NCBI GenBank assembly: GCA_900314885.1
Contig: OMWY01000001.1
Span: forward strand, 372,001-436,000
Direction: 5' to 3'
Source: an uncultured Eubacteriales bacterium
GTDB lineage: Bacteria; Bacillota; Clostridia; Lachnospirales; Lachnospiraceae
Length of the DNA: 64,000 bases
Positions 17,564-26,039 of this stretch are shown in pieces; positions within the stretch are counted from its first letter, which is position 1; each line of letters opens with the position of its first letter. The notes beneath the pieces were generated by a model. It was given only the letters and a program-made list of their open reading frames with translations, was not told the origin of the DNA and searched no databases. Made by a program: the position numbers and the translations under genes.

Positions 17564-18571
17564 ATGACAGTGCTAGCTTTGTTTAAAGAGAATATGACAA
17601 ATTATGGAATATATACAATAATGCCTACTGAAGCCTGTAATTTCAGATGCTCGTATTGCTATGAAAATCATCCGAATCGAGAGATGAGCTATGACACTTT
17701 AAATACTATAAAGAAGTATATTGTTAATGAGGCACCGAGGCTTAAAGCTGCTTCTGTGAATTGGTTTGGTGGAGAACCTACATTATGCAGGGATGAAGTA
17801 CTTGAGTGCTCGGAAGATATGTATTCATACTATAATGGAATTGGAAAAAAGATATCTATCACTATGACAACTAATGGCTATCTCTTATCTGAAGAGGATT
17901 TTTGCAGATACTATAAGGCAGGAATAAAATCTTTCCAGATAACCATGGATGGATACGAACATGATAGTATGAGAAAATTAGCTAATGGAGATGGGACATT
18001 GTCAAGGATTACAGATAACCTTGATTTGATAAAAAGCTTATCTCCTGATATGTACCAATTTGAAATTATAATTCGCAGAAAAATTGGGCTGAATGATAGT
18101 GATTTAGAATGGTATGATTATATGAACAGTAAATACGGTAATGACCCAAGGTTTAAGTTCGTCATTCACAAGATATTTGATTGTAAACATATAAGCAACA
18201 ATGAGCTTGCGCAAAGGGAGAATTTGAATTACGATTCTCATAAAAGATATATTGAAAAATTGGGATTAAACATGTATAATAAAGACGTACCATTTGGCGA
18301 CATTTGTTACGCAAGCTATCCTAACAGCTGTGTGTTCAGGGCTGATGGCTATATAGAAAAATGTACAGTCTGTCTGGGTGACGAGCGTAATATTATAGGA
18401 AGAGTGCATGATGGGAGGGTTAATATAGATGATAAAGAGCTGAATGACAAGTGGTGTACCAACAACTTGCCGGAAAAATGTTTGACCTGCAAAAAGGTAC
18501 TGTCTTGTCTTAATCTTAGATGTAGAAGATACACATTAATTGACAAACCGGGTACACTATCGTGTGCCTGA
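17564..18571 (+). CDS. Radical SAM/SPASM-type peptide-modifying enzyme, short N-terminus
   Basis: 335 residues. The [4Fe-4S]-SAM motif is C25-N-F-R-C29-S-Y-C32, followed by the SAM-contacting VNWFGGEPT. The C-terminal third is cysteine-rich (CVFRADGYIEKCTVC, then CLTCKKVLSCLNLRC), as in SPASM domains that bind auxiliary Fe-S clusters. The CxxxCxxC motif starts at residue 25, whereas it lies at about 77 and 116 in the other two SPASM enzymes of this window. The N-terminal leader-peptide recognition part therefore appears missing. The ribosome-binding site is weak (GAAGAAGC). The ABC exporter follows by 11 bp, as expected of a RiPP-like operon. No clear precursor other than the convergent 41-codon gene was found. 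SPASM enzymes usually crosslink or cyclise peptides. Confidence 0.7.
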   Translation: MTVLALFKENMTNYGIYTIMPTEACNFRCSYCYENHPNREMSYDTLNTIKKYIVNEAPRLKAASVNWFGGEPTLCRDEVLECSEDMYSYYNGIGKKISITMTTNGYLLSEEDFCRYYKAGIKSFQITMDGYEHDSMRKLANGDGTLSRITDNLDLIKSLSPDMYQFEIIIRRKIGLNDSDLEWYDYMNSKYGNDPRFKFVIHKIFDCKHISNNELAQRENLNYDSHKRYIEKLGLNMYNKDVPFGDICYASYPNSCVFRADGYIEKCTVCLGDERNIIGRVHDGRVNIDDKELNDKWCTNNLPEKCLTCKKVLSCLNLRCRRYTLIDKPGTLSCA

Positions 18572-18582
18572 AAGGGGGACTT

Positions 18583-20178
18583 ATGAAATACTACATAATG
18601 AAGCACTTTAAAATCAACCTGTTTGCTGTCATTGTCCAGGTATTAATGAGCGGTATCCAGGTTGGTCTGAATCTCGTATTGATTTGGAGTATGCAAGCTC
18701 TTATAGACAGGGATGCAAAGACCTGCCTTACCTGGCTTGCGATAGATGTTATTGGATGGATGGTTGTCCTTTTACTTGACGCCTTTAAGGGATTTCTTGC
18801 GAACAACGCAATCAGGCGTATGAATAATGATGTAAGAGCTGATATGACAAACAGCCTTTTAGCTAAATCCTATAATGAGTATCATGAGCAGGATAGCGGT
18901 GAGTATATATCACATTTCACAAATGATATTAAGCAGATTGAAGAGAGCGCATGGAATCCTTTCTTTTCATGTATTGATTCTGTGGCTCAGATATTATTCA
19001 GTATTGTGGCGCTCTTTACCATGCATTGGTCTTTGCTGGTCGCTTCATTAATTGCTGCCGCGATTATCATTTTCGCGCCGGGCTTACTTGGAAATAAAAT
19101 GCAGGCCTTAGGAGCGAAGTCAATGGAGGAACAGGCTAAAGCGACCGATAGTCTCAAAAATATTTTTATGGGTTATGATGTGTTTCGTTCATTTGGGAAA
19201 GAGCTTCTTCTTAAGAAAAAGAGTTCCGAGCAGAGCGCGCGTATTGAGAACGCTAAGTTTAATCTTAACTTTAAGCAGAACCTGTACGGTGACGCAATAG
19301 CCTTTTTTAGTGTTATATGTCAGTGCAGTGTCAGCATATTAATTATGATTCTTTCTATCAAGGGAATAATCATACAGTCAGCTATTATGGGCGGTGGAAA
19401 TATTTGCGCCTCTATCTATAATAACTTAGGACAGCTTGGTGGATATAAGATGAGGTTTGAGGCAGCTAAACCAATCTTTAAAGCTATCAAGCATGGAGAT
19501 GAGCTTGCTGTTGATTCTAACGAGGCAAAGCAGTTGCCGGAGCTTTCATCTAAGATCGAGTTCAAGGATGTAAACTTTGCCTATGGCGATAAGCCTGTGC
19601 TCAGTAATTTGAATCTTACATTCGAGGCCGGAAAGAAGTACGCCATAGTCGGGGCCTCAGGAAGCGGAAAGTCTACGACCTTAAAGCTTCTTCTTGGATG
19701 GCTGACTGATTACACCGGCGAGATTCTTTATGACGGTGTCAATGTAAAGGACTACTCTCCTGAACAGCTTCAGAAGCGAATGAGCTATATAGAGCAGAAC
19801 GTATTTCTCTTTAATACAACAATTAAGGAAAATATAACTCTCGAGGATAATTTTACTGAGGCAGAGCTTGACAAGGCCTGCGATAACAGTGCCTTATCAG
19901 GTGATTTGGGAAAGCTTGATGATGGTATTAATACAGAGGTAGGCGATCAGGGAAGCAATATTTCCGGTGGTCAGAAGCAGAGAGTCGCGATAGCCAGAGC
20001 TCTTATCCACAACCGCAATATCCTCCTTGTTGATGAAGGAACCAGCGCCCTTGATAAGACTAACGCTGAGATAGTAGAAAATAATCTCCTTAAGAATAAA
20101 GACCTCACCCTCATACTTATCAGTCACCACCTAAGTGATGAAAGAATGAAGCTCTTCGACAAGGTCTATACGATCTGA
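18583..20178 (+). CDS. ABC exporter, fused membrane and ATPase domains
   Basis: 531 residues. I chose the ATG at 18583 because AAAGGGGGACTT lies directly ahead; an in-frame GTG at 18562 lies inside the radical SAM gene. Six hydrophobic helices are spread over residues 1-290, followed by an ATPase domain with Walker A GASGSGKST, signature ISGGQKQR, Walker B ILLVDEGTSALD and H-loop ISHH. No C39 peptidase domain is present, so any leader removal would need another protease. The type I exporter fold and the place behind a radical SAM enzyme suggest export of a modified peptide or of the pheromone; this is inference. Confidence 0.85.
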   Translation: MKYYIMKHFKINLFAVIVQVLMSGIQVGLNLVLIWSMQALIDRDAKTCLTWLAIDVIGWMVVLLLDAFKGFLANNAIRRMNNDVRADMTNSLLAKSYNEYHEQDSGEYISHFTNDIKQIEESAWNPFFSCIDSVAQILFSIVALFTMHWSLLVASLIAAAIIIFAPGLLGNKMQALGAKSMEEQAKATDSLKNIFMGYDVFRSFGKELLLKKKSSEQSARIENAKFNLNFKQNLYGDAIAFFSVICQCSVSILIMILSIKGIIIQSAIMGGGNICASIYNNLGQLGGYKMRFEAAKPIFKAIKHGDELAVDSNEAKQLPELSSKIEFKDVNFAYGDKPVLSNLNLTFEAGKKYAIVGASGSGKSTTLKLLLGWLTDYTGEILYDGVNVKDYSPEQLQKRMSYIEQNVFLFNTTIKENITLEDNFTEAELDKACDNSALSGDLGKLDDGINTEVGDQGSNISGGQKQRVAIARALIHNRNILLVDEGTSALDKTNAEIVENNLLKNKDLTLILISHHLSDERMKLFDKVYTI

Positions 20179-20194
20179 ACAGTAACCAATCTAA

Positions 20195-20245
20195 TTGACG
20201 TAATCCCGTCTTTATGGTAGAATTTATCATAAAGATGGGACTTTT
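20195..20245 (+). promoter_or_regulatory. Promoter with embedded dyad/terminator hairpin, copy 1
   Basis: TTGACG (20195-20200), 17 bp, TAGAAT (20218-20223) forms a good sigma-A promoter for the AAA gene at 20267. A 13-bp dyad straddles the -10: TCCCGTCTTTATG (20204-20216) and CATAAAGATGGGA (20228-20240, one G-T pair), followed by CTTTTGTTTT. Transcripts from the upstream ABC gene would form a terminator hairpin here while the same DNA promotes the next gene. Copy 2 is at 25968-26018. Confidence 0.65.
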
Positions 20246-20266
20246 GTTTTATAAAGGAGCACTACT

Positions 20267-21973
20267 ATGAAGAATTTGCCGACAGGATGGGATGACTTTG
20301 AAAGGGTCATTAAGGACGGTTATTACTATGTTGATAAGACTAAGCTTATCAGCAATTTAATAGGAACAGGGAGCGCTGTAACTCTCTTTACGCGCCCAAG
20401 ACGGTTTGGGAAGACTCTTAATATGAGCATGCTAAAGAACTTTTTTGAAATAGGGAGCGATCCTTCGCTCTTTGACGGCCTTGCTATAGCCGATAACAAG
20501 GAGTTATGTGAGAAGCACCAGGGAAAGTATCCGGTGATATCCATATCGCTAAAACGGGTTGATGGAAATACGTTTGACGAAGCTTATGGAAAGCTTTGTG
20601 ATGTTGTAGGTGGGGAAGCTGAGAGATTTGCTTTCCTGCTTGACAGTACGAAGCTTTCCGAAGGTGATAAAGAGGATTACAGAAAATTAATCAAACGTGA
20701 GTCTGACTCAGCAACATATTATTCTATACCTACCAACATCCTGACAGGCAGTTTACAGAAGCTCTCGCTGTTGCTGAGTAAACATTATGGAGTGAACACA
20801 GTAATCTTGATAGACGAATATGATGTACCTCTTGATAAAGCTCATGTTCATGGCTATTATGATGAAATGGTTGGCATAATCAGAAGTATGTTCCATGACG
20901 CCTTAAAAACAAATAGCAATCTGGCTTTTGCTGTTTTAACCGGATGTCTTCGTGTCTCTAAGGAGAGCATATTTACAGGCCTCAATAACCTGAGAATTGA
21001 CTCTATTTCTATGCCTAGAAGCGGAGAAACGTTTGGTTTCAGTGATGAAGAAGTTGAAAATATATTGAGAGACTATGGCATATATGACAAGAAGAATGAA
21101 ATTAAAGCCTGGTATGACGGATTCAGATTTGGTAATGATGAAGTATACTGTCCATGGGATGTAATAAACTATGTCAATGATAATATTTTTGAGGGAAGCA
21201 AAGGCGCTATAAATTACTGGGCGAATTCGAGCAGTAACGAGCTTGTAAGGGAGTTTGTTGATATATCAACCAGAGAAACAACTGAGGAACTTGAGAAGCT
21301 TGTGGCAGGCGATAAGGTAGAAAAACGCATAAATGAGAATTTAACATACAGAGATCTTGACGGAAGCATAGATAACATTTGGGGTATTCTTTACGCCACG
21401 GGGTATCTTACGGGAACTCGCGGCGCTGATAATATATATACGCTTTGGATTCCGAATAAGGAAGTTTGCCAAATTTACGAAGAGGATATTTTAAAGTGGT
21501 TTGATAACCGGGTCAGAAGAGATACTGAGTCCGCCACGAAGTTTTATAATGCCTGCTTAAACGGCGAATCTGCTGAGATGAACAAGGTTCTGAATAAGTT
21601 ATTGAGGAAGTCGGTTAGCGTAAGGGATACATTCGCGAGAAAAGATCTGAAAGAAAACTTTTACCATGGTTTTATATTAGGACTCCTGTCGCAGTTTAGT
21701 GATATTCAGAGCAACAGGGAAGGCGGAAACGGCTTCTCTGATATTACGATTGTAAATGACAAACTGAACAAAGCAGCCATCCTTGAGCTTAAATACTCAG
21801 AAACTGAGGGCTTGCAGACCATGGAAAAGGTCTGCGATGAAGCGCTTAAGCAAATAGAATATAAGAACTATGCCGAAGACCTGGTACTGTCAGGGTATGA
21901 GCCAATATATAAGTATGGTCTCGCCTTTAACAAGAAAAGAAGCTATGTGAAGATGGAGCAACAAAATGTATAA
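20267..21973 (+). CDS. AAA-ATPase-like / PD-(D/E)XK domain protein, copy 1
   Basis: 568 residues. The N-terminal AAA-ATPase-like domain has an unusual P-loop (RPRRFGKTLNMSML, around K49-T50) and a Walker B-like VILIDEYDVPLD. The C-terminal region carries a nuclease-like signature: SDITI, then AAILELKYSETEG, consistent with a PDDEXK_9-type fold. The family is abundant in gut Firmicutes and Bacteroidetes; its function is not settled. Residues 1-96 are identical to the copy at 26040, and identity returns in the middle (YRDLDGSIDN), whereas the rest diverges. The ribosome-binding site is AAAGGAGC. The stop overlaps the next gene by 8 bp, so it heads an operon with the regulator-radical SAM fusion and the MFS exporter. 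Confidence 0.8.
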   Translation: MKNLPTGWDDFERVIKDGYYYVDKTKLISNLIGTGSAVTLFTRPRRFGKTLNMSMLKNFFEIGSDPSLFDGLAIADNKELCEKHQGKYPVISISLKRVDGNTFDEAYGKLCDVVGGEAERFAFLLDSTKLSEGDKEDYRKLIKRESDSATYYSIPTNILTGSLQKLSLLLSKHYGVNTVILIDEYDVPLDKAHVHGYYDEMVGIIRSMFHDALKTNSNLAFAVLTGCLRVSKESIFTGLNNLRIDSISMPRSGETFGFSDEEVENILRDYGIYDKKNEIKAWYDGFRFGNDEVYCPWDVINYVNDNIFEGSKGAINYWANSSSNELVREFVDISTRETTEELEKLVAGDKVEKRINENLTYRDLDGSIDNIWGILYATGYLTGTRGADNIYTLWIPNKEVCQIYEEDILKWFDNRVRRDTESATKFYNACLNGESAEMNKVLNKLLRKSVSVRDTFARKDLKENFYHGFILGLLSQFSDIQSNREGGNGFSDITIVNDKLNKAAILELKYSETEGLQTMEKVCDEALKQIEYKNYAEDLVLSGYEPIYKYGLAFNKKRSYVKMEQQNV

Positions 21974-24638
21974 TAAGACTATAGGCGATTTGCTATATTA
22001 TTATAGAAATCAGAAGAAAATAAGTGAAGAAGAATTATGCTCGGGTATATGCAGCGTAAGTACATATTCGAGATATGAAAGTGATGAAACAACGACCGAC
22101 AAATTTACATATGGCTATTTTTTCGAAAGGATGGGAGTTGACTTCGATACAATAAACTATCTATCTTCCCCATCGGAAGGCAAGATTGAAAATGAGAGAA
22201 ATAAAATATATTGTTGTCTCAAAGAGAAAAATTATGAAGGAACTAAAGCTCTTCTTGAGGAATATGTTAAGAAACATGGAAAAAAGAAAATACATAAACA
22301 ATACGCAATGCTGGTAAAAGGATGGCTGAGTGAATTAAAAGGAGATAAGGAAAAAGCACAAGTTAGCTATGCTGCCGGTATAGCTTGTACCAACATTGAT
22401 ATACACAATATTAATAAATTATATTCAAGTATAGAATGCGAACTACTTCTTTGCTATATAAGATGTACTCATAATACAGATTATTTGTCGAAATTATTGA
22501 CATTTTTACAAGGTAAAGATGAATATGACTGTATAAGAGCCCACTTTCAAACAAAGGCGTCGCTTCAGTACATTAAAGGCCTTGAGAATATTGATAAGAA
22601 GATTAAAATAATAAATGAAACAGAAGATTATCTTAAAAATATCAAACGAATAACAGGATTAAATCGACTGTTAAAGGAAAAGAAAGCATTAGCGGATATG
22701 GCAAAACTGGATGACGATGAGCAGGTGATACTTGATAATATAGATTTATTATTCCAAATAAGGGATATAGAACCTAATAACAAAGCGACTTATACCGAAT
22801 CTGATTTGATAAGAAATCTTAGAAAAGAAACAAATCTGACCCAGATTCAGTTATCGAATGATATCTGTGATACAACCTTGTTAGCTAGATATGAAGAAGG
22901 GAAGGTTGATCCCGGAAAAGGAAAATATAGACAATTAATGAACAAAATGGGAAGAGATGGGCAAAATTATAAGTTGACATATGCGACAGGAAAATTTCAG
23001 GATATCAAGCAGTATTATAAGATAGAAAAGATGTTTGAAAACAATGAGAATGACAGAGCGTTACAGGAAATGTTTTATAATGACATAGAATCAAACTTTG
23101 TTACGAATGATTTAGAGAAAAGTCAGATGATATCAAGAATAAAGCTTTTAAAAGAAAAGTATGCGAAGAAACTGTCTGTAAATCAATATATTGGTAAACT
23201 GGAGAAATTGTTAAGCAGGTCAATACAAGAATATCAAAAAGGGGAGTTCTCAATTTTGTTATTTATTTCTTGTGTGATGACAATTAGATTGAAAGGGAGT
23301 TATAGTATGCTGCATTATTTTGAAAAAGATGGTGAGAATGTTCTGATTAGCGGAAAGTATCTTACGGTTAATCATATAGACAAGAAAACAGGAGAGTACA
23401 TCAATAATCTGTCGTATGAGGAAAACCAGAAGTTAGAGGATCAGATCGCTAAAAATAAAAGGTATAATACGCCCAAGAGAGCGCTTAGGAGTAAAAGAAA
23501 CTGTGAAAAGTTGTCACTTGTTGTTACAGACAAATGTAATATGACTTGTAAATATTGCTATGAAAAGGAATTTGATTCCTATAACCATGGGTTTATGTCG
23601 GAAGAAACCATGAAGAACGCAGTTGATTTCTTCTATAAGCGATATCCAGAGGGAATAAGTATTATACATTTCTTTGGTGGGGAACCATTGATGAATTTTG
23701 AACTGGTCGAGAATTCTGTAATTTACATTCATAATAAATCCCAAAATGAAGGCTACTGTGCACCAAAGTTTGTAATGTCAACTAATGGCACCTTGCTAAA
23801 TGATGAGAATATTGACTTCTTGGAAGGGTATTTTGAATCAATAACTATAAGCCTCGATGGCGTGAAAAATGTTAATGACAGCAACAGGAGATTCAAAGGT
23901 AATGAAGAAGTTAGTGTATATGACAGAGTAATAGATAGGATAAAATATATTAATGAACGTAAGGATAAGCTGAAAATAGGCCTTGAGACAACATTCACAA
24001 GGCAGAATTATTTATATCTCAAAGAGAATAACATATCAGCCCGTAAATATGTAGATTTTCTATATTCGCTCGGAACTGATATGGTGGCTATAAAACCGGT
24101 GATATCTTTCGACGGAGGCGAGGAATATTCACTCGAAAATGAAAATGAGTCAAAGTTGTTTGAGTTTATAGATGAGATGCACTCTGAGATTCTCAGAAGA
24201 AATAATAATCTTTATAGTTCTAATATAATAAATAATATTCTTAATCAGAAATATAAAGATTATTATTGCAGCGCAGGTACAAATTCCTTTTCAGTTTCTA
24301 CAAGTGGAGATATTTACCCATGCTTTATGTTTGACGGGAAAAGGCAGTTCAAAATGGGGAACGTTAACGAGAAGACGGATGATAATAAATTTACAGCTAC
24401 AAAAGATAAAATTCAAAGTCTATCGAAGACAACCAATGGAAATTGTAAAGATTGTTGGGCTAATAAACTGTGCGATTCAACTTGCGCAGGGTGTATAGGC
24501 TCTTTTGAACTGTATAATCAAGATATAAAGAAGCCTATAGACTTTAATTGTAAAGTTGGCAAGACTATGATAGAGAGAAGTGTTGTAGAAATGATTGAAA
24601 CAATAAAAAACTTTCAGTCTGCAAGTTGTGAGGCATAA
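21966..24638 (+). CDS. Fusion of truncated double-HTH regulator with a radical SAM/SPASM enzyme
   Basis: 890 residues in one frame. Residues 1-430 parallel the regulator at 15405: HTH 1 at about 5-52 (SGICSVSTYSRYESDE) and HTH 2 at about 280-328 (LTQIQLSNDICDTTLLARYE). Similarity ends at QKGEFS, matching KDGKFS near residue 428 of the paralogue, so the last ~150 regulator residues are gone. After 18 unrelated residues comes M448, the natural start of the enzyme: GAAAGGGAG lies 7 nt before that ATG (23307). Radical SAM motif C524-N-M-T-C528-K-Y-C531, then FFGGEP; SPASM cysteines near CKDCWANKLCDSTCAGC. The enzyme is probably also made alone from 23307. It overlaps the AAA gene by 8 bp and the MFS gene follows after 2 bp. 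Confidence 0.7.
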   Translation: MYNKTIGDLLYYYRNQKKISEEELCSGICSVSTYSRYESDETTTDKFTYGYFFERMGVDFDTINYLSSPSEGKIENERNKIYCCLKEKNYEGTKALLEEYVKKHGKKKIHKQYAMLVKGWLSELKGDKEKAQVSYAAGIACTNIDIHNINKLYSSIECELLLCYIRCTHNTDYLSKLLTFLQGKDEYDCIRAHFQTKASLQYIKGLENIDKKIKIINETEDYLKNIKRITGLNRLLKEKKALADMAKLDDDEQVILDNIDLLFQIRDIEPNNKATYTESDLIRNLRKETNLTQIQLSNDICDTTLLARYEEGKVDPGKGKYRQLMNKMGRDGQNYKLTYATGKFQDIKQYYKIEKMFENNENDRALQEMFYNDIESNFVTNDLEKSQMISRIKLLKEKYAKKLSVNQYIGKLEKLLSRSIQEYQKGEFSILLFISCVMTIRLKGSYSMLHYFEKDGENVLISGKYLTVNHIDKKTGEYINNLSYEENQKLEDQIAKNKRYNTPKRALRSKRNCEKLSLVVTDKCNMTCKYCYEKEFDSYNHGFMSEETMKNAVDFFYKRYPEGISIIHFFGGEPLMNFELVENSVIYIHNKSQNEGYCAPKFVMSTNGTLLNDENIDFLEGYFESITISLDGVKNVNDSNRRFKGNEEVSVYDRVIDRIKYINERKDKLKIGLETTFTRQNYLYLKENNISARKYVDFLYSLGTDMVAIKPVISFDGGEEYSLENENESKLFEFIDEMHSEILRRNNNLYSSNIINNILNQKYKDYYCSAGTNSFSVSTSGDIYPCFMFDGKRQFKMGNVNEKTDDNKFTATKDKIQSLSKTTNGNCKDCWANKLCDSTCAGCIGSFELYNQDIKKPIDFNCKVGKTMIERSVVEMIETIKNFQSASCEA

Positions 24639-24640
24639 AG

Positions 24641-25939
24641 ATGGATACCAAAAAGAATTACAAGGGCTTCTTAACGATAATGATAGGTCAGTTTGCGTCT
24701 ATCTTAGGTTCGTCACTTTCTGACTTTGGTCTTTCGGTATGGATACTTACGGTTACAGGGATAGCGACACCTTTTGCCCTGTCATTTTTGGTATCCATGT
24801 TGCCAAGGCTAATTTTTGCGCCATTTGCGGGGACATTTGCTGACAGGAAGAACAGAAAGCACATAATGATAATCACAGATTCGCTCGACGCCTTGCTTAA
24901 GATGATCTTAATTATCTTTATTGCTACAAGTGGATTGAAGCTGTGGATGGTTTACCCAGCTATGTTTATCTCGTCAAGTCTTGGAACATTTCAGTCACCT
25001 GCGGCCAACGCCTCGGTGCCCATGCTTGTGCCTGATGACAAATTATCTCACGCAAATGGTCTTTTACAACTTCGTGACAGCGCACAAAGCACAATAGCAC
25101 CGGTACTTGCCGGAGCGCTATATCCAATCATTGGCCTGAAAGGACTTTTTATTATAGACTTTATAACATTTTTTGTGGGCATTATCAGCGTAATAATAGT
25201 TGATATACCTCAGGAAAAGACTCATGATGAAGTGAAACAAATCACTATGGGAGTATTTTTTAGTGATTTCAAGGATTCAATTAAGGTATTAGGCAGTAAA
25301 AAGAGATTCCGCGATGCCATTATATCTATTATGATTATGAACTTCATTATAAATATATCAATGACTCTGTTAGGCCCACTGATTATGACTTACTATTCAA
25401 GCGCTGCTTATGGCACAATAAGAGCGATTAATTCTGTTTCAATGCTATTGGGGAGCTTTGTAGCGAGCACTGTTCCCGAGGCAAAAAATAAGTATAAGGC
25501 GATGTATATTCCTGTAATATTGTGCGGGACAGGAATTGTGATTTCAGGAACATCTGAAAAATTTATTGTTATTTCAACCGGTATGTTTATATTATTTTTA
25601 TTAATGCCTTATGTAAATACTCAGCTTGAAATAATAATTCAGCGCTCATTTGATTCAAATACTTTGGGAAGGATAGGAGCCACAATGTCTGCAATGGTTC
25701 AGACCATAACACCAATATCATACCTCATAGCAGGGCCACTAGCTGATAAAGTGTTTGAGCCATTGATGAAAGAAAATGGCGCGCTTGGAAAGTCATTTAT
25801 AGGGAGAATTATCGGCACAGGCGCAGGAAGGGGAATAGGACTCATATTTATACTGAGTGGCCTTTTACTGATGATTTACTCATGTATAATGTTAGGAAAG
25901 GTAATAATGTCAGGAGCTGTATTTGAAGCTGAACAGTGA
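24641..25939 (+). CDS. MFS transporter, macrolide-efflux-like
   Basis: 432 residues with 12 predicted membrane helices. The N-terminal region (GQFASILGSSLSDFGLSVWI) and the loop FAGTFADRKNRKHIM are typical of the MefA-like enterobactin/macrolide exporter branch of the major facilitator superfamily. It starts 2 bp after the radical SAM fusion, in a dicistronic arrangement parallel to radical SAM plus ABC in the first module, so it probably exports the product or signal of that enzyme. Substrate is unknown. Confidence 0.8.
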   Translation: MDTKKNYKGFLTIMIGQFASILGSSLSDFGLSVWILTVTGIATPFALSFLVSMLPRLIFAPFAGTFADRKNRKHIMIITDSLDALLKMILIIFIATSGLKLWMVYPAMFISSSLGTFQSPAANASVPMLVPDDKLSHANGLLQLRDSAQSTIAPVLAGALYPIIGLKGLFIIDFITFFVGIISVIIVDIPQEKTHDEVKQITMGVFFSDFKDSIKVLGSKKRFRDAIISIMIMNFIINISMTLLGPLIMTYYSSAAYGTIRAINSVSMLLGSFVASTVPEAKNKYKAMYIPVILCGTGIVISGTSEKFIVISTGMFILFLLMPYVNTQLEIIIQRSFDSNTLGRIGATMSAMVQTITPISYLIAGPLADKVFEPLMKENGALGKSFIGRIIGTGAGRGIGLIFILSGLLLMIYSCIMLGKVIMSGAVFEAEQ

Positions 25940-25967
25940 CGTTACATTCCTTCTAATAACTACAATA

Positions 25968-26018
25968 TTGACTCAATCCCGTCTTTATGGTAGAATTTAT
26001 CGTAAAGATGGGATTTTT
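25968..26018 (+). promoter_or_regulatory. Promoter with embedded dyad/terminator hairpin, copy 2
   Basis: TTGACT (25968-25973), 17 bp, TAGAAT (25991-25996). The dyad TCCCGTCTTTATG (25977-25989) and CGTAAAGATGGGA (26001-26013) again surrounds the -10, and T5 follows. It is nearly identical to the element at 20195-20245, and the identity runs on through the ribosome-binding site into the AAA coding sequence, so the whole unit was duplicated. Confidence 0.65.
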
Positions 26019-26039
26019 GGGCTATAAAGGAGACAAGCT

